DNA of 10,624 bases, taken from JBNJEM01 sp051745935. Lineage in GTDB: Bacteria > Planctomycetota > Planctomycetia > Pirellulales > Pirellulaceae. Where the stretch lies: contig JBNJEM010000240.1 in NCBI GenBank assembly GCA_051745935.1, forward strand, positions 1 to 10,624, given 5' to 3'. The position numbers and the translations under genes are program-made. Below the pieces are notes generated by a model that was not told the DNA's origin, did not search any database, and saw only the letters and a list, made by a program, of their open reading frames with translations. This document shows positions 7,916 to 10,624 of this stretch, piece after piece; position 1 is the stretch's first letter; every line of letters begins with the position of its first letter.

Positions 7916-8018
7916 CTTCCATGAAAGGAACCTATCAACCATAATATCAATCGGCCCGGGTCAATAGGACGCCGGTGTAACACGAGCTCGCCGTGCCACG
8001 GCACCGCAATCTGGAAGA

Positions 8019-8023
8019 GGGAG
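8019..8023 (+). promoter_or_regulatory. Shine-Dalgarno site for the cysteine-rich protein gene
   Basis: GGGAG lies 7 bases before the ATG at 8031 and favours it over the second in-frame ATG 24 bases further on (8055). Confidence 0.7.
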
Positions 8024-8030
8024 TCCAAGC

Positions 8031-8678
8031 ATGAAACCGCGCGCGAAATGCTGCATGAGTCCAAGCGAACCGAAAAAGACCAGCCGACGTTGGCTTCTCT
8101 CCGCCGCCGGCGCGGGCCTGGGCGTGGCGCTGAGTCCGTCCCTTGATGCGGCCGGCCAGAAACCGAGAACCGAAACGCCCCGGATCCTCAAGCGGGGTGA
8201 TAGGGTCGACGTGGGGGGAAAGGGTCCCGAAATCATCCAAAACGCTTACGACCTGGGCCACGACTACGAAAAACATCACGGCGGATGTGCCCGATGTACC
8301 CTGGCCGCTCTGCAAGATGCCATTCCATTCGTGATGGTTGACGAAAGCCTTTTCCGCGGTTCCACCTGCCTGGACGGCGGCGCGACCCCCACGGGAACGC
8401 AGAATTGCGGTGGTTTCACGGGGGCTGGAATGATCATCGGGTACGTATGCGGTAGTACCCGTCATGAAGAATTTGAAGGCAGCGCCGCGCTCGCCCACGA
8501 ACTCCTTCATCGCGTATACCGTCGCTTCAAGGCGGAATATGGAACCGTGTTGTGCAAGGACGTGCGGCAGGAAGCCAAGCACGATTGCCCCAACGTGGTC
8601 GGCACGGCGGCCAAATGGGTCGCGGAAATTCTACTCGATGAATTCAGCGACGACTCAGGCAGTGATTCCGCGTCCTAG
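8031..8678 (+). CDS. Exported C_GCAxxG_C_C family protein with twin-arginine signal
   Basis: This 215-residue protein starts with a Tat-type signal: SRRWLLSAAGAGLGVALS at 18-35, twin Arg at 19-20, and a likely cleavage region near DAAGQ (39-43). The mature part has seven cysteines at 86, 89, 113, 126, 140, 175 and 186. The pattern GGCARCTLAAL, then GTQNCGGFTGAGMIIGYVCG, then VLCKDVR resembles the C_GCAxxG_C_C family, annotated as putative redox-active proteins and often near oxidoreductases. The exact function is unknown. Tat export suggests the protein folds or binds a cofactor before export (inference). The C-terminal tail is Asp/Ser-rich. It is convergent with the truncated Gfo/Idh gene, 30 bp away, and has its own leader carrying MITE copy 2. 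Family assignment is by eye and moderately sure; the reading frame is very sure. Confidence 0.78.
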   Translation: MKPRAKCCMSPSEPKKTSRRWLLSAAGAGLGVALSPSLDAAGQKPRTETPRILKRGDRVDVGGKGPEIIQNAYDLGHDYEKHHGGCARCTLAALQDAIPFVMVDESLFRGSTCLDGGATPTGTQNCGGFTGAGMIIGYVCGSTRHEEFEGSAALAHELLHRVYRRFKAEYGTVLCKDVRQEAKHDCPNVVGTAAKWVAEILLDEFSDDSGSDSAS

Positions 8679-8708
8679 AGCGACGCGTCCGCCGCCGGGC
8701 TTTTCCAG

Positions 8709-9224
8709 CTAGTCACCGGGTAAAGTTCTCAGTTTGAGTTGTGTAGTCCAATACGTTCGGTCCGTCATCCGTCCGCTACCGCCCTCGCGCCGGGACCCGC
8801 CCATCCTGCGCCCTTCATGAATCGTCTTGGAAAGCGGTTTCTCCACATACACGTCTTTGCCCGCCGCGCAAGCGTCGATCGTCATGATGGCGTGCCAATG
8901 GTCGGGCGTCGCGATAACGACGGCATCGAGGTCATCTCGCTTCAGTAGCCGACGGAAATCACCGTAGGTATCCACGTCCCCGCCGACCTGCTTCCGCGCG
9001 GCTTCGAGGGTCGGTTGGTGAACGTCACATACCGCGACCGGCTGAACGTCATCGTGTTTCATGAAGGACCGGATCAGCTGCCCCCCACGGTTGGCCACCC
9101 CGATGAAGCCGAGCCGAATACGCTGGTTCGCCCCCTTTACTCGGCTCGCGCTCAATGCCGTCCACCCCATCGAAACGGCCGCTCCCGCTTTGGCAAACGT
9201 TCGTCGACTGATTTTATCGCTCAT
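8709..9224 (-). pseudogene. Gfo/Idh/MocA family oxidoreductase, truncated to the NAD(P)-binding domain
   Basis: The 171 residues start with a Tat signal (SRRTFAKAGAAVSMGWTA, 6-23) and continue with a Rossmann fold: IRLGFIGVANRGG (36-48), VAVCDVH (63-69), VVIATPDHWH (102-111) and the family hallmark KDVYVEKPLS (123-132). Full-length secreted planctomycete members are usually above 400 residues. Here homology runs to about residue 141-149 (EGRRM, then SRREG), after which the sequence reads into unrelated residues and stops at 8709. The substrate-binding C-terminal domain is missing, so the gene is probably broken. GAGG at 9231-9234 sits 6 bases before the ATG at 9224; a TTG at 9257 is a less likely start. 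It lies 44 bp after the nucleotidyltransferase gene on the same strand and may once have been cotranscribed with it. Confidence 0.8.
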
Positions 9225-9268
9225 GAATGACCTCAAAATCCACAACAGGGAATACAAGAATTCACGCT

Positions 9269-10105
9269 CTAGAATCCGCGTAGATCGGTGCTCTGCCGTC
9301 GTGGCAAACCTTCCTTGGGCGTCCTCTCGAGCACCCGGTACTCAATTCCGTTGGCCTCGCAGTACGCTCGTTTCTCCGGGCGAGCACCGTCCTCATTGAC
9401 TGCATAGATGTCCGGCCGAATCCACTCGATCTCCGGCTCGGCGTCCAACCAACCGTTCCCGGTCGAAATCAGCGCCCGGTGGACATGTTTGACGGCCCCA
9501 ACGACGTAACGCCGTTCTTGCTCCGGAAACATCGGATGCCCTTTGCCCTTGAGGAGCCGAATATTCGCATCATGGCCCACGATCACATAGAGCCGCCCGA
9601 GTTGCGAGACTTCCTCGAAAAACCGAACGTGCCCCGAATGAAACCAATCGTAACACCCCGTCACGATGACCTTTTTCACTCCCGATGACCCGCTGTCGAC
9701 CGGGGGGATTGACTCCGGAATGGTGCGTAATGCCTCATCCGGGACGACATGATAGCCGAGCCCATGGTCTTGGCACCAGGCCAACTGGTCCGGGTGGTCC
9801 GACGCCTCGTCGACCACCCAGGTCGCCCCAGGCACCTCACAGTTGGCCGGCATGCCGGTTCCGCGATCCAGACGATCACAAAGCGTAACTCGTTCGACAT
9901 AGCGGATCGCATCCAGCACGTATAACCGCTCCGCTTCGGGAAACCGGGGTGGTCGACCCGTGAGTCGAGCCGTCAGGGCATCCGACCACAACCGCGCGTG
10001 AACCGGCCCCATCGAAGCCGCTTCATGCACAAAACGGACTTCTCGTGACAACATCCTGTCAAACATACCCGCAACGAACACGGGTGGAGTTGATTCGTTT
10101 TTCAT
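9269..10105 (-). CDS. Cytidylyltransferase-fold nucleotidyltransferase with two tandem homologous halves
   Basis: The product has 278 residues from the ATG at 10105. The C-terminal half has the catalytic signature of the HldE/TagD-type cytidylyltransferase fold: VIVTGCYDWFHSGHVRF (146-162, HxGH at 156-159), VGHDANIRLLKGKGHP, FPEQERRYVVGAVKHV (193-208) and a C-terminal RRQSTDLRG (269-277) in place of the ISSTxxR motif. Such enzymes transfer CMP or AMP to a sugar, polyol or phospho-sugar. The N-terminal half (about 9-127) follows the same pattern (VFVAGMFDRMLSREVRF, FPEAERLYVLDAIRYV) but has LSRE where HSGH should be, so it is probably catalytically dead. The frame stays open upstream to an ATG at 10270 through a 7-bp tandem repeat; no strong ribosome binding site marks either start, and homology favours 10105. 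A GHMP-type kinase gene lies upstream on the same strand. Confidence 0.85.
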   Translation of the reverse strand: MKNESTPPVFVAGMFDRMLSREVRFVHEAASMGPVHARLWSDALTARLTGRPPRFPEAERLYVLDAIRYVERVTLCDRLDRGTGMPANCEVPGATWVVDEASDHPDQLAWCQDHGLGYHVVPDEALRTIPESIPPVDSGSSGVKKVIVTGCYDWFHSGHVRFFEEVSQLGRLYVIVGHDANIRLLKGKGHPMFPEQERRYVVGAVKHVHRALISTGNGWLDAEPEIEWIRPDIYAVNEDGARPEKRAYCEANGIEYRVLERTPKEGLPRRQSTDLRGF

Positions 10106-10120
10106 CGTCACTTTTAGTTG

Positions 10121-10211
10121 TGCTTGGTGCTTGGTGGTTGGTGCTCGGTGCTTGGTGCTTGGTGCTTGGTGCTTGGTGCTTGGTGCTCGGTGCTCGGTGG
10201 TTGGTGGTTGG
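10121..10211. repeat. Heptanucleotide tandem repeat, 13 units
   Basis: Thirteen head-to-tail 7-bp units occupy 91 bases. On the plus strand three unit types occur: tgcttgg (seven times), tgctcgg (three) and tggttgg (three). On the minus strand these read CCAAGCA, CCGAGCA and CCAACCA. The array lies in the spacer between the GHMP kinase and the nucleotidyltransferase, just ahead of the latter's preferred start. No minus-frame stop occurs in it in the nucleotidyltransferase's frame, where it would encode a 7-residue periodic peptide (STKHQAP-like). A unit length not divisible by three means unit gain or loss would shift any frame read through it. Confidence 0.92.
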
Positions 10212-10294
10212 TGCCCTTTCCTTCCAGGGACGACCGTTTCCAAAATCACACCGGGCGATGTAGTGGCCATTGGGTCTCGTGCCCGCTGGCCATT

Positions 10295-10624
10295 TCAGCG
10301 CGCGGTGGCCCGCACGGTGGGATGAAATCCCCCTGGCACCGGCTCATCCGAAACCACGTAGAGATACCCGCCACCGCAGCCGGAGTACATCGCGCCAGCG
10401 TACCGGCTCTGATAGTAACGCAGGATACCCAACAGGTCCATGTGTATGGTGGGGTGAGCGACCGTGTGCGGCAAAATCGCCTCCCAGCACCGCATGCACT
10501 CGTTCATCGATGTCCCCAAAGCCCGTGAATCACGGGACAGGATGGCCTCGTGGCACTGCGTCCCCGTCCGGCCCAGTCGTTGAATCCAGCCGGGGTCCAA
10601 GTGCTTAATGCCGAGCGGGTTGTA
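10295..10624 (-). CDS. GHMP-type sugar kinase, C-terminal part (partial at window end)
   Basis: The frame is open to the right edge, giving 109 residues of C-terminus. It begins YNPLGIKHLDPGWIQRL and contains LGTSMNECMRCWEAILPHTV, then GAMYSGCGGGYLYVVSD, a glycine-rich motif like the third conserved motif of GHMP kinases (galactokinase, heptose-7-phosphate kinase and relatives). It ends EPVPGGFHPTVRATAR. The kinase would phosphorylate a sugar or sugar phosphate using ATP; the substrate cannot be read from this fragment, and the ATP-binding PxxxGLGSS motif lies outside the window. It precedes the nucleotidyltransferase on the same strand by 189 bp (24 bp if that gene starts at 10270). The pairing suggests kinase and nucleotidyltransferase act in one sugar-activation pathway. 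Family call is moderate; other ATP-grasping sugar kinases with a similar tail cannot be excluded. Confidence 0.72.
   Translation of the reverse strand, partial: YNPLGIKHLDPGWIQRLGRTGTQCHEAILSRDSRALGTSMNECMRCWEAILPHTVAHPTIHMDLLGILRYYQSRYAGAMYSGCGGGYLYVVSDEPVPGGFHPTVRATAR

Noticed and set aside
7571..7944. Open frames of 63-101 codons in and around element copy 2
   Set aside because: They end or begin inside the element and share the repeat-derived peptides seen at copy 1. Only the pre-insertion frame is kept, as a low-confidence remnant.
9225..9257. TTG at 9257 as the start of the Gfo/Idh gene
   Set aside because: The ATG at 9224 has GAGG six bases upstream and places the twin-arginine motif at residues 7-8, as usual for these exported proteins.
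10121..10211. CRISPR array
   Set aside because: Seven-base units are directly adjacent with no spacers, so this is a simple tandem repeat.
10045..10528. Plus-strand frames with LVLGAWC-type peptide repeats resembling a membrane protein
   Set aside because: They are the heptanucleotide array read in three frames; outside the array they overlap the antisense of two real genes.

Overview
The window looks like ordinary-to-accessory chromosome of a GC-rich bacterium, most likely a planctomycete (Planctomycetota). The pointers are a Tat-signalled Gfo/Idh/MocA oxidoreductase, a second Tat-signalled small cysteine-rich protein, a long kinase/nucleotidyltransferase pair and loosely packed genes with repeat-filled spacers. 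This assignment is inference from gene content; no rRNA or other phylogenetic marker strong enough to name a genus is present.

Layout. (a) 2-628, plus strand: the C-terminal part of a polyprenyl diphosphate synthase, cut by the window edge. (b) 629-973: a convergent spacer filled by a 255-bp MITE-like element (copy 1). (c) 974-5776, minus strand: the classic three-gene stress/sporulation-type operon prkA (AAA+ serine kinase), a DUF444/YeaH VWA protein and a SpoVR/YcgB protein, transcribed in that order, the last two overlapping by 14 bp. (d) 5777-6592: about 0.8 kb without a gene, holding an A-rich direct-repeat patch. (e) 6593-7066, minus: the ribonucleotide-reductase repressor nrdR. (f) 7067-8030: no confident gene, possible decayed coding sequence, and MITE copy 2 (252 bp) flanked by a perfect 8-bp target duplication. 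(g) 8031-8678, plus: an exported C_GCAxxG_C_C-type cysteine protein. (h) 8709-10624, minus: a GHMP-type sugar kinase (partial), a cytidylyltransferase-fold protein built of two tandem homologous halves, and a Gfo/Idh oxidoreductase that has lost most of its C-terminal domain.

How parts work together. PrkA, YeaH-like and SpoVR proteins are a co-occurring stress-signalling module and here form one transcription unit. The kinase followed by a nucleotidyltransferase suggests phosphorylation and then nucleotide activation of a sugar or polyol for surface glycoconjugates. Between these two genes lies a 13-unit heptanucleotide tandem repeat, which would shift the reading frame of an N-terminal extension if that extension is translated.

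The most noteworthy observation is the pair of short mobile elements. They share terminal inverted repeats and 8-bp target-site duplications, and each has an internal 22-bp stem whose three base differences between copies are all compensated on the other arm. No transposase is visible in the window, so they would be non-autonomous.
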